A stretch of DNA of 44,386 nucleotides. It comes from Fredinandcohnia onubensis. Lineage in GTDB: Bacteria; Bacillota; Bacilli; Bacillales; Bacillaceae_L. The DNA lies in contig NZ_JAPSKV010000021.1 of assembly GCF_031181385.1 (NCBI RefSeq), positions 1-44,386 on the forward strand. The letters run 5' to 3'. Made by a program: the position numbers and the translations under genes. Of this stretch, positions 17,322 through 25,824 are shown piece by piece; the stretch's first letter is position 1, and each line of letters opens with the position of its first letter. The notes beneath the pieces were generated by a model. That model searched no databases. It had not been told where the DNA came from and worked only from the letters and a program-made list of their open reading frames with translations.

Positions 17322-18101
17322 TTACCCCCCAATTCTTAGTTTTCCATTCATTCTTTTTAATGTCCCCAGAATACTCATAGCGGCTAAATAGCTCGTCTTT
17401 GGATTTTCCCGAAGTGGATGATTTGTGATAGAGAATGTTGCTTCGCCAAACTCACCTGATATGTCCACTTGATGTATGTTCTTTTCAATATGTGGATCAG
17501 CCACTAGGCATACTCTCGTCTTCTTTATCCCTACCCCCGCAAGAGACAGGACAATGGAGATATTCATGTTTTTCGGGTATTGCTTAATTGCATCAATCGC
17601 TTTCCCTTCAAAAACAACCTTCGCTTCGTGGATGTCTTCATCAATGAGCGAGTTGGCAGGTTTCCGAGTTGTCAACGAAACGCTATTAACCTTACCTAGT
17701 GCGTGTGCATTTTGTAACAAGTCCAAACCGCCAATTGCACCAGACGGTAAATAAACGGTATACTTATGCTCTTGTACAAGATTACTAATTTCATTCAGTA
17801 GTGCTTCATCTGCAAGTGCACCAACACTAATTAACACTACATCCTTTTTCTTAATAACCGTTGGCAACAAGGTTTTCACTGCATGTATATTAGCCGCCTC
17901 CACAACAATATCGATTTCTGAATCAAGAAATGAGTTGAGGTCAGTATACAATTTCACACCATATTTTGACCCCAACAACCGATATTTTTCTGTATCCCGT
18001 ACCAAAATGCTTTTAATTCGAAGGTCTTCAAGTTGATTTTGATTGATTTCTTTCAATAAAAAAGTAGCAACTGCTCCCGCACCAATTACACCGATATTCA
18101 T
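17322..18101 (-). CDS. Aspartate dehydrogenase-like protein (NadX family)
   Basis: 259 residues. The N-terminal NAD(P)-binding Rossmann motif is GVIGAGAVATFLL, followed by VVEAAN and the L-aspartate dehydrogenase domain. The latter includes LPSGAIGGLDLLQNA and KNMNISIVLSLAGVG, where conserved family residues lie. Characterised NadX enzymes oxidise L-aspartate to iminoaspartate for NAD synthesis or interconvert it with oxaloacetate. No nadA or nadC is adjacent, so a catabolic or other amino acid role is possible. AAAGGAGG precedes the ATG, and the gene stands alone with its own terminator. Confidence 0.85.
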   Translation of the reverse strand: MNIGVIGAGAVATFLLKEINQNQLEDLRIKSILVRDTEKYRLLGSKYGVKLYTDLNSFLDSEIDIVVEAANIHAVKTLLPTVIKKKDVVLISVGALADEALLNEISNLVQEHKYTVYLPSGAIGGLDLLQNAHALGKVNSVSLTTRKPANSLIDEDIHEAKVVFEGKAIDAIKQYPKNMNISIVLSLAGVGIKKTRVCLVADPHIEKNIHQVDISGEFGEATFSITNHPLRENPKTSYLAAMSILGTLKRMNGKLRIGG

Positions 18102-18278
18102 AGTTGGCCTCCTTTTGTCTATAATTGATACTAGAAAGACTATTAACCTCTTACTCTATCATAGGCAGTAAATGGCGCATTTTCCACGTTAACGCCTTTC
18201 TATTGGTTTACCTTCAATGAAAAAAAAATTCTGTGGTTTACAAAAGATAAAGCTACTGGGTGTCCTTTAACAAAAAGT

Positions 18279-18315
18279 AAAGCTTGTAAAGAATCAATGT
18301 CTTTACAAGCTTTTT
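18279..18315 (-). terminator. Terminator of the dihydrouridine synthase gene
   Basis: The perfect stem AAAGCTTGTAAAGA / TCTTTACAAGCTTT lies about 12 bp after the stop and has a T-run on the plus side and U-rich sequence on the minus side. Confidence 0.75.
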
Positions 18316-18326
18316 CGATTACATTA

Positions 18327-19292
18327 CTATTCATTCCCTAACTCAAAGCTATCAAGAAGTGCACGCACTTCATCTGTTGACTTTGCACTCATCAATTGGT
18401 TTCTTAACTCGCTCGCCCCTCGAAATCCCTTAACATAAATCTTAAAAAAGCGACGAAGTTGTCCCAAAGAACGTGCTTGTAAATGTGCATACTCGTCAAA
18501 TAGATCGAGATGCAATCTTAGAAGATCAAGAAATTCCTTACTGCTATGCTCTTTCGGTTCTTTTTCAAAAGCAAATGGATTTTTAAAAATACCACGCCCA
18601 ATCATAACCCCATCAACACCGTATTGTTGAGCAAGCTGCATGCCAGTTTGATGGTCAGGAATATCCCCATTAATCGTTAAAAGTGTATCAGGTGCCACCT
18701 CGTCACGGAGTTTTTTGATTTCCGGAATCAACTCCCAATGCGCATCCACTTTGCTCATTTCCTCTCTTGTACGCAAATGAATGGATAAATTAACAATGTC
18801 TTGTTTCAAGATGTGTGTTAGCCAGTCGCGCCATTCATCTACTTCCGTGAAACCAAGCCTCGTCTTCACACTAACAGGGAGTCCTCCCGCTTTTGCTGCT
18901 TGAATGATTTCAGCTGCAACTTCCGGACGACGGATGAGACCGCATCCCTTTCCATCCTCTATCACATTATCTACAGGACAGCCCATATTGATATCAATAC
19001 CCCGAAATCCTTGTTCCGCCATACCGATACTCATTTTTCGAAAGTGTTCAGGCTTATCTCCCCAAATATGAGCCACAATTGGTTGTTCATCTTCTGTAAA
19101 CGTCAAACGCCCGCGCACACTTTGCTGTCCCTCTGGGTGACAATAACTATCCGTGTTCGTAAACTCTGTAAAAAACACATCAGGTCTGCCTGCTTTACTC
19201 ACGACATGGCGGAAAACAACATCCGTTACATCTTCCATGGGTGCAAGTATAAAAAACGGCCGTGGTAGATCACGCCAAAAATTATCTTTCAT
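18327..19292 (-). CDS. tRNA-dihydrouridine synthase
   Basis: About 321 residues of an FMN-dependent TIM barrel that reduces specific uridines in the tRNA D-loop. Diagnostic blocks: [24 protein letters not shown] with the catalytic Cys, VSVKTRLGF, and [13 protein letters not shown]. The frame begins with a TTG at 19304 that is too close to the GAGAGG ribosome site. A TTG at 19298 has ideal spacing, and the ATG at 19292 gives the start [13 protein letters not shown], which I chose. It is monocistronic. It is not clear from sequence alone which dihydrouridine position it makes. Confidence 0.92.
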   Translation of the reverse strand: MKDNFWRDLPRPFFILAPMEDVTDVVFRHVVSKAGRPDVFFTEFTNTDSYCHPEGQQSVRGRLTFTEDEQPIVAHIWGDKPEHFRKMSIGMAEQGFRGIDINMGCPVDNVIEDGKGCGLIRRPEVAAEIIQAAKAGGLPVSVKTRLGFTEVDEWRDWLTHILKQDIVNLSIHLRTREEMSKVDAHWELIPEIKKLRDEVAPDTLLTINGDIPDHQTGMQLAQQYGVDGVMIGRGIFKNPFAFEKEPKEHSSKEFLDLLRLHLDLFDEYAHLQARSLGQLRRFFKIYVKGFRGASELRNQLMSAKSTDEVRALLDSFELGNE

Positions 19293-19496
19293 AATCAAAC
19301 TCAAATCCTCTCTATAACGACAAAGTTAAACTCTCATCTGAAAGTTAAACCCAGAAATGTTCATGCTACTTTTATAGCTTTACCATGCATTTAACCTTTT
19401 TATCAAACTATAATAACTTTAAAAATTATAAACTTTACTATATCAAATTTAAAGCGTAAAGAAAATGGGGTAAGAGAAGGTATTAAAAACCAATAA

Positions 19497-19572
19497 ATCA
19501 ATTTTTTTTGATTAAAGGATTGACACATGAAAAATTTGGAAATATAATAAGGTTACATCAAATAAATTTGAT
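19497..19572 (+). promoter_or_regulatory. Promoter and ArsR-type operators of the plus-strand arsR operon
   Basis: TTGACA (19520-19525), 17 bp, TATAAT (19543-19548) is a near-perfect promoter. It is bracketed by two inverted repeats of the same core: ATCAA-N6-TTGAT at 19497-19512 and ATCAAATAAATTTGAT at 19557-19572. Binding of the encoded ArsR at both would block transcription, giving self-repression. Confidence 0.85.
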
Positions 19573-19591
19573 TTATTAAGAAGGTGATAAA

Positions 19592-19915
19592 GTGAAAAAT
19601 GAAATAAATCTTTTAGACCTATCCAACGAGAAATTATTTGAAGTTTACGAACAGAAATTTAAAGCTATTGCTGATCAGAAAAGATTACAGATTATGAATA
19701 TTCTTACCCAAAAAGGTGAAATGTGTGTATGTGATCTAGCTCCTATCGTAGATATGACCCAATCAAAATTATCCTATCATTTAAAGATCTTATTAGATGC
19801 AAACATTATTTTAAAAGAAACTAGAGGAACCTGGAGTTATTATAAATTAAACTCCGATGAGATAAATCATCTGTTATCTGAAGAACTCTGTTGTCTATTT
19901 AAACCCAATAGGTGA
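19592..19915 (+). CDS. arsR: ArsR/SmtB-family metalloregulator
   Basis: A 107-residue winged-helix repressor. The metal-sensing motif ELCVCDL-like MCVCDLA (Cys45, Cys47) lies in the recognition-helix region, followed by MTQSKLSYHLKILLDANII. A second Cys pair (EELCCLF) is near the C-terminus and could add As(III) ligands. The start is a GTG with AAGGTGAT upstream. It lies behind a strong promoter with two ATCAA/TTGAT palindromes, and a third copy precedes the next gene. It is distinct from the ArsR at 25359-25655 and starts a separate plus-strand operon that converges on the main ars operon. Confidence 0.9.
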   Translation: MKNEINLLDLSNEKLFEVYEQKFKAIADQKRLQIMNILTQKGEMCVCDLAPIVDMTQSKLSYHLKILLDANIILKETRGTWSYYKLNSDEINHLLSEELCCLFKPNR

Positions 19916-19935
19916 AGTTATTTTTCGATTTTTAA

Positions 19936-19950
19936 ATCAATTTTTTTGAT
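19936..19950 (+). promoter_or_regulatory. Third ATCAA/TTGAT operator
   Basis: ATCAA-N5-TTGAT lies between arsR and the 66-codon gene. A second ATCAA follows 8 bp later. It repeats the palindrome found on both sides of the arsR promoter and may allow separate control of the two small genes. Confidence 0.6.
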
Positions 19951-19993
19951 TAATAAATCAATATATCTTGTTTAGCAAAAGGAGATGGTTTTA

Positions 19994-20194
19994 ATGAATT
20001 ACCATGATTATGAAGTGTTAGCAAAATATAAAAGGCAAGAATTCGAAGAGTTTGCAAAAAATTCATGGATACTTTCGTCAATCAAACATGAGAGCATGTT
20101 ACAAAAAATAAGTAAGGTATTTATAAAAAGAATCAAAAATAATAGTACACAAACTAAAGATGCTTGTTGTTCTACTCAGTGCTGCATTGCTTAA
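19994..20194 (+). CDS. Small protein with C-terminal paired cysteines, arsR operon
   Basis: A 66-residue basic, helical protein ending in DACCSTQCCIA, with two vicinal Cys pairs separated by three residues. An in-frame ATG at 19985 overlaps the ribosome site; AAAGGAG with 9-nt spacing picks the ATG at 19994. It follows arsR and is preceded by an ArsR-type palindrome. Vicinal cysteines suit binding of As(III), Sb(III) or another thiophilic ion, so a buffering or delivery role is plausible. I do not recognise a named family, and the function is inferred only from context and the tail. Confidence 0.75.
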   Translation: MNYHDYEVLAKYKRQEFEEFAKNSWILSSIKHESMLQKISKVFIKRIKNNSTQTKDACCSTQCCIA

Positions 20195-20210
20195 GAGGTG
20201 AATGATATTC

Positions 20211-20417
20211 ATGATTGTAAACCATGGAAGCAATTTATCAAAAGAATATTTTCTTGCCTATATAAAATTAGTTATGAACTCTAGGGATTGCTCCATTGAA
20301 ACTGCAAAAAATCTTACTATGGACTTGTTTTTTAAGAATGATAAAAACCGTTTTGGTAAAGATACTTTTCAAAGTTTCGAAGATGCATTCTACGAATTAT
20401 TTGAAGAAATGAACTGA
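20211..20417 (+). CDS. Small protein of unknown function, arsR operon
   Basis: 68 residues, acidic at the C-terminus (FEDAFYELFEEMN) with a central helix-rich part and one Cys. The frame also offers an ATG at 20202, which touches the AAGAGGTG ribosome site. The ATG at 20211 has about 10-nt spacing and is preferred. The gene lies 16 bp after the paired-cysteine gene and before a strong terminator, so it belongs to the same ArsR-controlled operon. No family recognised. Confidence 0.65.
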   Translation: MIVNHGSNLSKEYFLAYIKLVMNSRDCSIETAKNLTMDLFFKNDKNRFGKDTFQSFEDAFYELFEEMN

Positions 20418-20484
20418 GCGAATACGACTATCTTTTATAAAATTTTTGTGCAATAGATATTCGAAGTCATACTAAACTATATAT

Positions 20485-20520
20485 AAAAAGAAGTGAGTTT
20501 ACTCAAACTCACTTCTTTTT
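20485..20520. terminator. Bidirectional terminator between the two ars operons
   Basis: A perfect 16-bp stem AAAAAGAAGTGAGTTT / AAACTCACTTCTTTTT with a 4-nt loop lies between convergent genes. Confidence 0.92.
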
Positions 20521-20524
20521 ATAG

Positions 20525-20803
20525 TTAACAACAGCTACTTGCACCTAATAATACGAATCCTTCACCATTTTGGTTTTCTTCTGTATCTAATGTTAGTTCC
20601 TCAGTAGCGTTAATTTGTGAGTCGAACGCCACCTTAATTCCATTAATTGTTTCAATCTTGTCATTTGATTGAGGTGCATCTAAAGATAATGCAAATTGTG
20701 GTCCACAGCAGCCAGCTGTAGAATATAGACGTATACCTTCTACTCCATTTTCAGCTATTACAATTTCTAATAGTTGTTTAGCGGAATTTGTAATTTTCAT
20801 CAT
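20525..20803 (-). CDS. HesB/IscA-like protein in the ars operon
   Basis: 92 residues of the HesB/YadR/YfhF fold: KITNSAKQLLE, GIRLYSTAGCCGPQFALSLD, and a tail GFVLLGASSCC. Standard A-type Fe-S carriers use a conserved Cys plus CxC tail. Here both sites are vicinal Cys pairs (about residues 32-33 and 91-92), which would suit a soft metal such as As(III). A second ATG lies one codon after the first. It is the last gene of the minus-strand ars operon, 18 bp after the phosphatase. Role in arsenic handling is inferred from position and the cysteine pattern. Confidence 0.82.
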   Translation of the reverse strand: MMKITNSAKQLLEIVIAENGVEGIRLYSTAGCCGPQFALSLDAPQSNDKIETINGIKVAFDSQINATEELTLDTEENQNGEGFVLLGASSCC

Positions 20804-20821
20804 TATTTCTCCCCTTAATTG

Positions 20822-21250
20822 TTAGCTATTTGGGTAAATTCTTTTTAATGCTTCCTTCATCTCTGGCTTCACATTTATTTTTGGCCTTGCTTGTTTAGCA
20901 AGTTCTTCAGCCTCTTCAATTGTACTTGCCTTACTTAGAGCAAGTAATGTTCCAATCGCCACAGTGCCTGTACGATTACTTCCACCTTGGCAATGGAAGT
21001 ATACATTCTTTCCTTCTTTATAGGCATTAACAACATGTTCTATGGAGCTTTCAATTGATTCTTCTTGGTTCTCCGCGTCGTCAACAATTGGGCTATGAAC
21101 ACGACTATACTTTGGTTCTTCATTTGGTGCTTCAGCTCTTAAATCATACACAACATCGATCTTTTCATTTTTTAGCGCTTCTTGTACATCATCAGCACCA
21201 CCGATATAAATTCTGTCTTTTACTAACTCATGGTAATTCTTAGTTGTCAT
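20822..21250 (-). CDS. Dual-specificity/tyrosine phosphatase-like protein in the ars operon
   Basis: 142 residues with the cysteine-phosphatase signature HCQGGSNRTG (Cys87, Arg93) after the strand YFHC and a helical C-terminal half. An upstream Asp-containing stretch (SPIVDDAEN) may supply the general acid. AGGAGG precedes the ATG. It lies between arsA and the HesB-like gene with short gaps. The CX5R fold is also used for arsenate reduction in some eukaryotes (Acr2/Cdc25 rhodanese type), but this one is of the DSP type. Its substrate, a protein, a sugar phosphate or arsenate, is unknown. Confidence 0.82.
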   Translation of the reverse strand: MTTKNYHELVKDRIYIGGADDVQEALKNEKIDVVYDLRAEAPNEEPKYSRVHSPIVDDAENQEESIESSIEHVVNAYKEGKNVYFHCQGGSNRTGTVAIGTLLALSKASTIEEAEELAKQARPKINVKPEMKEALKRIYPNS

Positions 21251-21321
21251 AGTGAATCCTCCTATTATTAAGAATTGTACAACTCATGAATACTATTCCG
21301 CAGATGAAGTTGTCATAGCGA

Positions 21322-23091
21322 TCAACTAATGTAATCTTTTAGCTTCTCGTACCCAACTTTTTCTTCACTTTGCCAAGGAATAATAGCACAATTTTCAGCT
21401 TGATCTGTACTAACTTCATATATCCATTCTTTCTCTAAAATTGCTTTACCTTTTAATACAGGATCAGTTGTACCAGTAGCGAGTAAACTTTGATTAATTA
21501 CCCACCATTTTGGATTAATATGAGCTCGTCTTAAATCAGCTTGTAATCTTGACGCCTCTAATACAGGTGTAGCTTCAGCCAAAGTAACAATAACAACAGA
21601 TGTTTCCTTAGGATTTCGAATCTTAGGAAGTAGTTTTGTTACACTTTCTGGCACCTCACCAGTTGACCTAGCAATTTCCTTACTATATGACTGTGCGGCA
21701 TCTAGCAAGAGTAAGGTATGCCCTGTAGGAGCGGTATCAATAACTACAATCTCATTTTCAGATTTGGCAACTACTTCTGCAAATGCTCGAAAGACTGCAA
21801 TTTCCTCGGTACAAGGTGAATTTAAATCTTCCTGTAAATACGCAAGACCTTCTTCATCTAAATCATCGCCAGCACTCGCTAACACTTCTGCCTTATATTT
21901 CTCTACTTCCTCTTTTGGATTAATACTGCTAATCGTTAGATTTTGATCTAGTTGATCGGTTTGAAATTGATACTGTATGTGAGCAGCTGGATCAGTTGTT
22001 GTTAAATGAACATGATGTCCTTTTTCCACCAAACCAACTGCAATAGCAGATGCAACTGTTGTTTTACCAACTCCACCTTTACCCATAGTGAATATTAGTT
22101 TTGTATCACTTGATGAAAAATCATGTATTACATCGTTTAGCTTTGGGATATTACCTAATTTAATTTCCCTGTTAGTTTCTTCTATTGGAATAAAGTGATC
22201 TTTAAATAGATAACGTAGATTTGTAACACCAGTTAGAGAATATGAAACAAAAGGTAATGAATAACTTACAGTCTGTTTTAGATGTTCTGGAATCTGTTTT
22301 AAAGCATCTCTTTGCCTTTGATAAAATGCTGCTGATACTTCATCTTCCTTGATATAATTTTGTAGGAGCCCATTCACGATGAGCATCTGATTTTTTATAC
22401 CAACCTCTTTTAATTCCAATGAGGCACGATTTGCTTCTAAAAGTGATGAAACATCCGGCCTTGTTACTAATAGAAGAGTAGTTTTACTTGAATCTGAAAG
22501 AACATCAACAGTCTCCGAATAAAGATTTTTCTTATCCGCAAGTCCAGATAATGGTCCTAAACATGAAGCCCCATGGGTACTTTCCTCTAAAAATCCATTC
22601 CAAGCAGTTGGCAATTTTAAGAGACGTAACGTATGTCCGGTTGGCGCTGTGTCAAAAATAATGTGATCATATTGGTTAATGATTTTATTATTAGTAAGTA
22701 ATGATGAGAATTCATCAAACGCTGCAATCTCTACTGTACATGCTCCAGATAATTGTTCTTCCATTGTAACTACCACGGAGTCAGGAAGTATCCCACGATA
22801 TGGCCCAACAACTTTCTCACGGTAATTTTTTGCAGAAGCTTCTGGGTCCAGATTACTAGTAAATAAATTCTCAACAGTTGGAACAGCTTTAGGCGAATTT
22901 GTTAATTCGATACCAAATACATCTTGTAAATTGGATGCTGGGTCGGTACTTATCAATAATACCCTTTTTCCATTATCAGCTAATGCTACAGCTGTTGCAC
23001 ATGCGGTTGATGTTTTTCCTACTCCACCTTTGCCAGTTAAGAATATAAATGGCGTTTGCACTACATTTTTCGGATTGAAGGACTGAAACAT
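21322..23091 (-). CDS. arsA: Arsenical pump-driving ATPase
   Basis: A 589-residue tandem-repeat ATPase that powers arsenite export through ArsB. Two P-loops are seen (GKGGVGKTS at about 20-28, GKGGVGKTT at about 337-345) and two DTAPTGHT switch motifs (about 147 and 454). The three As(III)-binding cysteines of the family are at C118, C177 and C427. It accepts arsenite from ArsD. The ribosome site is weak (AGAAGTG). It starts about 23 bp after arsD and precedes the phosphatase and HesB-like genes. Confidence 0.96.
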   Translation of the reverse strand: MFQSFNPKNVVQTPFIFLTGKGGVGKTSTACATAVALADNGKRVLLISTDPASNLQDVFGIELTNSPKAVPTVENLFTSNLDPEASAKNYREKVVGPYRGILPDSVVVTMEEQLSGACTVEIAAFDEFSSLLTNNKIINQYDHIIFDTAPTGHTLRLLKLPTAWNGFLEESTHGASCLGPLSGLADKKNLYSETVDVLSDSSKTTLLLVTRPDVSSLLEANRASLELKEVGIKNQMLIVNGLLQNYIKEDEVSAAFYQRQRDALKQIPEHLKQTVSYSLPFVSYSLTGVTNLRYLFKDHFIPIEETNREIKLGNIPKLNDVIHDFSSSDTKLIFTMGKGGVGKTTVASAIAVGLVEKGHHVHLTTTDPAAHIQYQFQTDQLDQNLTISSINPKEEVEKYKAEVLASAGDDLDEEGLAYLQEDLNSPCTEEIAVFRAFAEVVAKSENEIVVIDTAPTGHTLLLLDAAQSYSKEIARSTGEVPESVTKLLPKIRNPKETSVVIVTLAEATPVLEASRLQADLRRAHINPKWWVINQSLLATGTTDPVLKGKAILEKEWIYEVSTDQAENCAIIPWQSEEKVGYEKLKDYIS

Positions 23092-23114
23092 ACATTACAC
23101 TTCTTTCTCTTTTA

Positions 23115-23474
23115 CTATTTCTGTATATTTAATGAGAGACGAATTTTTGGTTTTTCAGTTAGTTCTTCTGATTTAACACCAAGCCATTCAGCAAATTCTT
23201 CATTTGTTGGATAGCCTCCAACTTTTACAACCTCTTCATCCAATAAAACAACTGGTAACGCATCTGGACCTTTTTCATGTAAAATATTGTTTACTGTTAA
23301 GGTTTTTGCGAATTTTTCAGGATTGTTTGTTAACTGATACCTTGTTATATCAAATCCTTTTTTTTTCAATGAATAAACCGCAGATGCTACCCTTGTTAAT
23401 TCTGGATCCACCGAGGGACCACATACACCTGTTGAACAACACATAGCTGGATCATATATCTCAATTTTTTTCAT
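23115..23474 (-). CDS. arsD: Arsenic metallochaperone
   Basis: 119 residues with the family's As(III)-transfer cysteines C12, C13 and C18 (PAMCCSTGVCG) in a thioredoxin-like fold. It hands As(III) from glutathione or other thiols to ArsA. The second cysteine pairs found at the C-terminus of some ArsD proteins are absent. GGGAGG precedes the ATG. A palindrome related to the ArsR operator and the arsC terminator lie just upstream, so arsD-arsA may have its own promoter. Confidence 0.95.
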   Translation of the reverse strand: MKKIEIYDPAMCCSTGVCGPSVDPELTRVASAVYSLKKKGFDITRYQLTNNPEKFAKTLTVNNILHEKGPDALPVVLLDEEVVKVGGYPTNEEFAEWLGVKSEELTEKPKIRLSLNIQK

Positions 23475-23499
23475 CAGATAACCTCCCGTTTAATATTAA

Positions 23500-23515
23500 A
23501 TAAGCATATACTTAT
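23500..23515 (-). promoter_or_regulatory. ArsR-operator-like palindrome before arsD
   Basis: Minus strand ATAAGTATATGCTTAT, an inverted repeat of ATAAG around 6 bp, preceded by AT. It contains the same ATATAAGT unit as the three repeats at the arsR-arsB promoter and could let the same repressor control arsD-arsA. Confidence 0.55.
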
Positions 23516-23525
23516 ATAGATTTTA

Positions 23526-23556
23526 GAAAAAAACCAAGAGTTAAATCTCTTGGTTA
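23526..23556 (-). terminator. Terminator after arsC
   Basis: Minus strand AACCAAGAG / CTCTTGGTT with a 6-nt loop and seven U, 10 bp after the arsC stop. It separates arsR-arsB-arsC from arsD-arsA. Confidence 0.85.
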
Positions 23557-23565
23557 TTAGATTTA

Positions 23566-23985
23566 TTATTCACCAGTTTCAGCAAATCGTTGAATTCTTT
23601 CACCAATTTGGTCACGTACTCGTTGGAAAACTGCCCATTTCTCTTCTTCCGTACCTTGAGCTTTCGCAGGGTCATCGAATCCCCAATGATCACGTTTAAC
23701 ATGTGGTGGTGTCGTTGGACACTTATCAGCAGCATCTCCACATAAAGTTACGACAAAATCAGCATTGTTTAGGATTTCAGGGTCAATAATATCTGAAGTT
23801 TGATTGGAAATATCAATACCAATTTCGTTCATCGCTTTTACCGCATTAGGATTCAAACCATGTGCTTCAATACCTGCACTTAATACGTTCCACTCATTTC
23901 CTAGATACTTTTCCCCCCACCCTTCAGCCATTTGGCTTCTGCAAGAGTTACCTGTACATAAAAAGTAAATTGTTTTTTTAGACAT
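23566..23985 (-). CDS. arsC: Arsenate reductase, thioredoxin-coupled
   Basis: 139 residues of the low-molecular-weight phosphatase fold. The catalytic loop CTGNSCR (C10, R16) and the resolving cysteines C82 and C89 ([11 protein letters not shown]) match Bacillus/Staphylococcus ArsC, which reduces arsenate to arsenite through a disulfide cascade ending at thioredoxin. AAAGGAG precedes the ATG. It follows arsB by about 21 bp and is followed by its own terminator. Confidence 0.97.
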   Translation of the reverse strand: MSKKTIYFLCTGNSCRSQMAEGWGEKYLGNEWNVLSAGIEAHGLNPNAVKAMNEIGIDISNQTSDIIDPEILNNADFVVTLCGDAADKCPTTPPHVKRDHWGFDDPAKAQGTEEEKWAVFQRVRDQIGERIQRFAETGE

Positions 23986-24006
23986 AAACGAAATCTCCTT
24001 TGTTGT

Positions 24007-25305
24007 TTAATGAATAATAAGTAACCAGATATATAATCCAACTAGAGTAATGAACAATGTCGGAATGGTTAATACAATACCAGTCTTAAAGTAGGTTCCC
24101 CACGAAATCTTAACACCCTTTTGTGAAAGAACATGTAGCCATAATAGCGTGGCAAGAGAACCAATTGGTGTAATTTTTGGACCTAAATCTGAACCAATGA
24201 CGTTCGCATAGATAAGAGCCTCTCTTATTACACCGCTTGTATTTGTATCTGCAATTGCTAGAGCATCTATCATGACAGTCGGCATGTTATTCATAACAGA
24301 TGACAGAATCGCTGCAATGAATCCCATTCCGATTGTTGCCGCAAATAATCCTTGATCAGCAGTAAACTGAATTAGACTTGCTAGGATATCTGTAAGTCCA
24401 ACATTTCTTAGCCCATATACAACTACATACATTCCTATTGAGAAAAACACGATAGCCCATGGAGCACCTTTTATTACTGTACGTGTATTCACGGCTAAAC
24501 TTCTCCTAGCCATGAAGAGGAAGAAGATTGCCACAATACCTGCGATAATTGATACAGGAATTCCTGTAAATTCACTTGCAAAGTATCCAATAAGTAGTAT
24601 CCCTAACACAACCCAAGATAATCTGAACATCTTCAGGTCACGAATCGCTTCTACAGGCTTTTTCAATTGAGTTATATCATAATTCTTTGGAATGCTCTTA
24701 CGGAAAAATAGATATAAGACCAAAATACTTGCTGCTAATGAAAAGAAGTTTGGAATAATCATCCTTGATGCAAACTCTGCAAAACCAATTCCAAAAAAGT
24801 CTGCTGAAACAATGTTTACTAAGTTACTTACGACAAGTGGCAGAGATGTCGTATCTGCAATAAATCCACTAGCTATAATAAATGGGAATACCATTTTTTC
24901 ATTGAAGTTTAGATTTCGAACCATCGCTAATACGATTGGAGTTAAAATTAATGCTGCCCCGTCGTTAGCAAAGAATGCAGCTACTAATGCACCTAAAATA
25001 GATACATACACAAACATTCGAACACCATTTCCTTTTGCTGCTCTTGCCATGTGTAATGCTGACCACTCAAAAAATCCGATCTCATCTAGTATTAATGAAA
25101 TGATAATAATAGCAACAAACGCTAGAGTTGCGTTCCAAACAATGGATGTAACATCGATTACATCTTTAAAATCCACTACTCCAACGATTAGAGCTAAGAT
25201 AGCCCCACCACATGCAGACCAACCAATAGATAAGCCCTTAGGTTGCCATATAACCAAGACTAGTGTAATTAAGAAAATAACTGAAGCTAAAATTACTGAT
25301 ATCAA
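24007..25305 (-). CDS. arsB: Arsenite efflux permease
   Basis: 432 residues with about 12 membrane segments of the ArsB/NhaD ion-transporter superfamily. Typical blocks are [19 protein letters not shown] and [17 protein letters not shown], and the [19 protein letters not shown] end. It is not Acr3, which has a different fold. It exports As(OH)3, alone or driven by ArsA. The start is a TTG with AGGAGG at 7-nt spacing. It lies between arsR and arsC. Confidence 0.95.
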   Translation of the reverse strand: MISVILASVIFLITLVLVIWQPKGLSIGWSACGGAILALIVGVVDFKDVIDVTSIVWNATLAFVAIIIISLILDEIGFFEWSALHMARAAKGNGVRMFVYVSILGALVAAFFANDGAALILTPIVLAMVRNLNFNEKMVFPFIIASGFIADTTSLPLVVSNLVNIVSADFFGIGFAEFASRMIIPNFFSLAASILVLYLFFRKSIPKNYDITQLKKPVEAIRDLKMFRLSWVVLGILLIGYFASEFTGIPVSIIAGIVAIFFLFMARRSLAVNTRTVIKGAPWAIVFFSIGMYVVVYGLRNVGLTDILASLIQFTADQGLFAATIGMGFIAAILSSVMNNMPTVMIDALAIADTNTSGVIREALIYANVIGSDLGPKITPIGSLATLLWLHVLSQKGVKISWGTYFKTGIVLTIPTLFITLVGLYIWLLIIH

Positions 25306-25358
25306 TAGATAACCTCCTACTACTTACTAAGATGTTTTAGAATACTCCTGTTGCATAC

Positions 25359-25655
25359 TTAACAATCGCATTTAATGATTGCGATTTCTTGCAATTGATC
25401 AATAATAGACTGAATATATGGAGGTAAATCATCATTTAATCGATAATGTTTCCAAGTGCCCGAGGGTCTTTCGAGAACAATTCCAGCATCCTTCAACTTT
25501 TTCAATTGTTGACTAACCGCTGGTTGAGAAATATTTAAAACATCGACAAAATCACAAACACATACTTCCCCTTTTTTTAGACATGATAATAGCTTTAATC
25601 GGTTGGGGTCACTCACAGCTTTTAGCTGTTTAGCCATTAATTCAATGTTCTCCAA
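25359..25655 (-). CDS. arsR: ArsR-family repressor of the arsBC operon
   Basis: A 98-residue winged-helix regulator with Cys32 and Cys34 in the VCVCDF sensing motif and the recognition helix SQPAVSQQLKKLKDAG. The C-terminus holds a further Cys pair (KCDC). The start is a TTG behind GGAGGAG; an ATG six codons later is less well placed. It is the first gene of arsR-arsB-arsC, and its promoter overlaps three phased ATATAAGY repeats, its likely operator. It is distinct from the plus-strand ArsR, whose operator has a different core. Confidence 0.94.
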   Translation of the reverse strand: MENIELMAKQLKAVSDPNRLKLLSCLKKGEVCVCDFVDVLNISQPAVSQQLKKLKDAGIVLERPSGTWKHYRLNDDLPPYIQSIIDQLQEIAIIKCDC

Positions 25656-25685
25656 ATCAGTCTTCTCCTCCCTACATAAAGATTC

Positions 25686-25736
25686 ACTTATATAATCTTT
25701 TGCTTATATAATATTCTACTTATATAAAAATCGCAA
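25686..25736 (-). promoter_or_regulatory. arsR-arsB promoter with three phased operator repeats
   Basis: Minus strand TTGCGA (25736-25731), 17 bp, TATTAT (25713-25708). Three direct copies of ATATAAGT/C occupy 25725-25718, 25709-25702 and 25693-25686, each exactly 16 bp apart. They cover the spacer, the -10 and the start region. Confidence 0.8.
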
Positions 25737-25824
25737 CCTTTTTTAGCCTTATTGCATTAAGGTGAAAATGACCAATCCATACATTTCAGACAGGTCATTA
25801 CACATAAATTACTTTCTTTTCTTC

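Noticed and set aside
23541-23741. 66-codon minus-strand frame
   Set aside because: Alternative frame within arsC, running into the arsC terminator.
24692-25312. 206-codon plus-strand open frame
   Set aside because: Antisense to arsB; composition is a by-product of the hydrophobic codons on the other strand.
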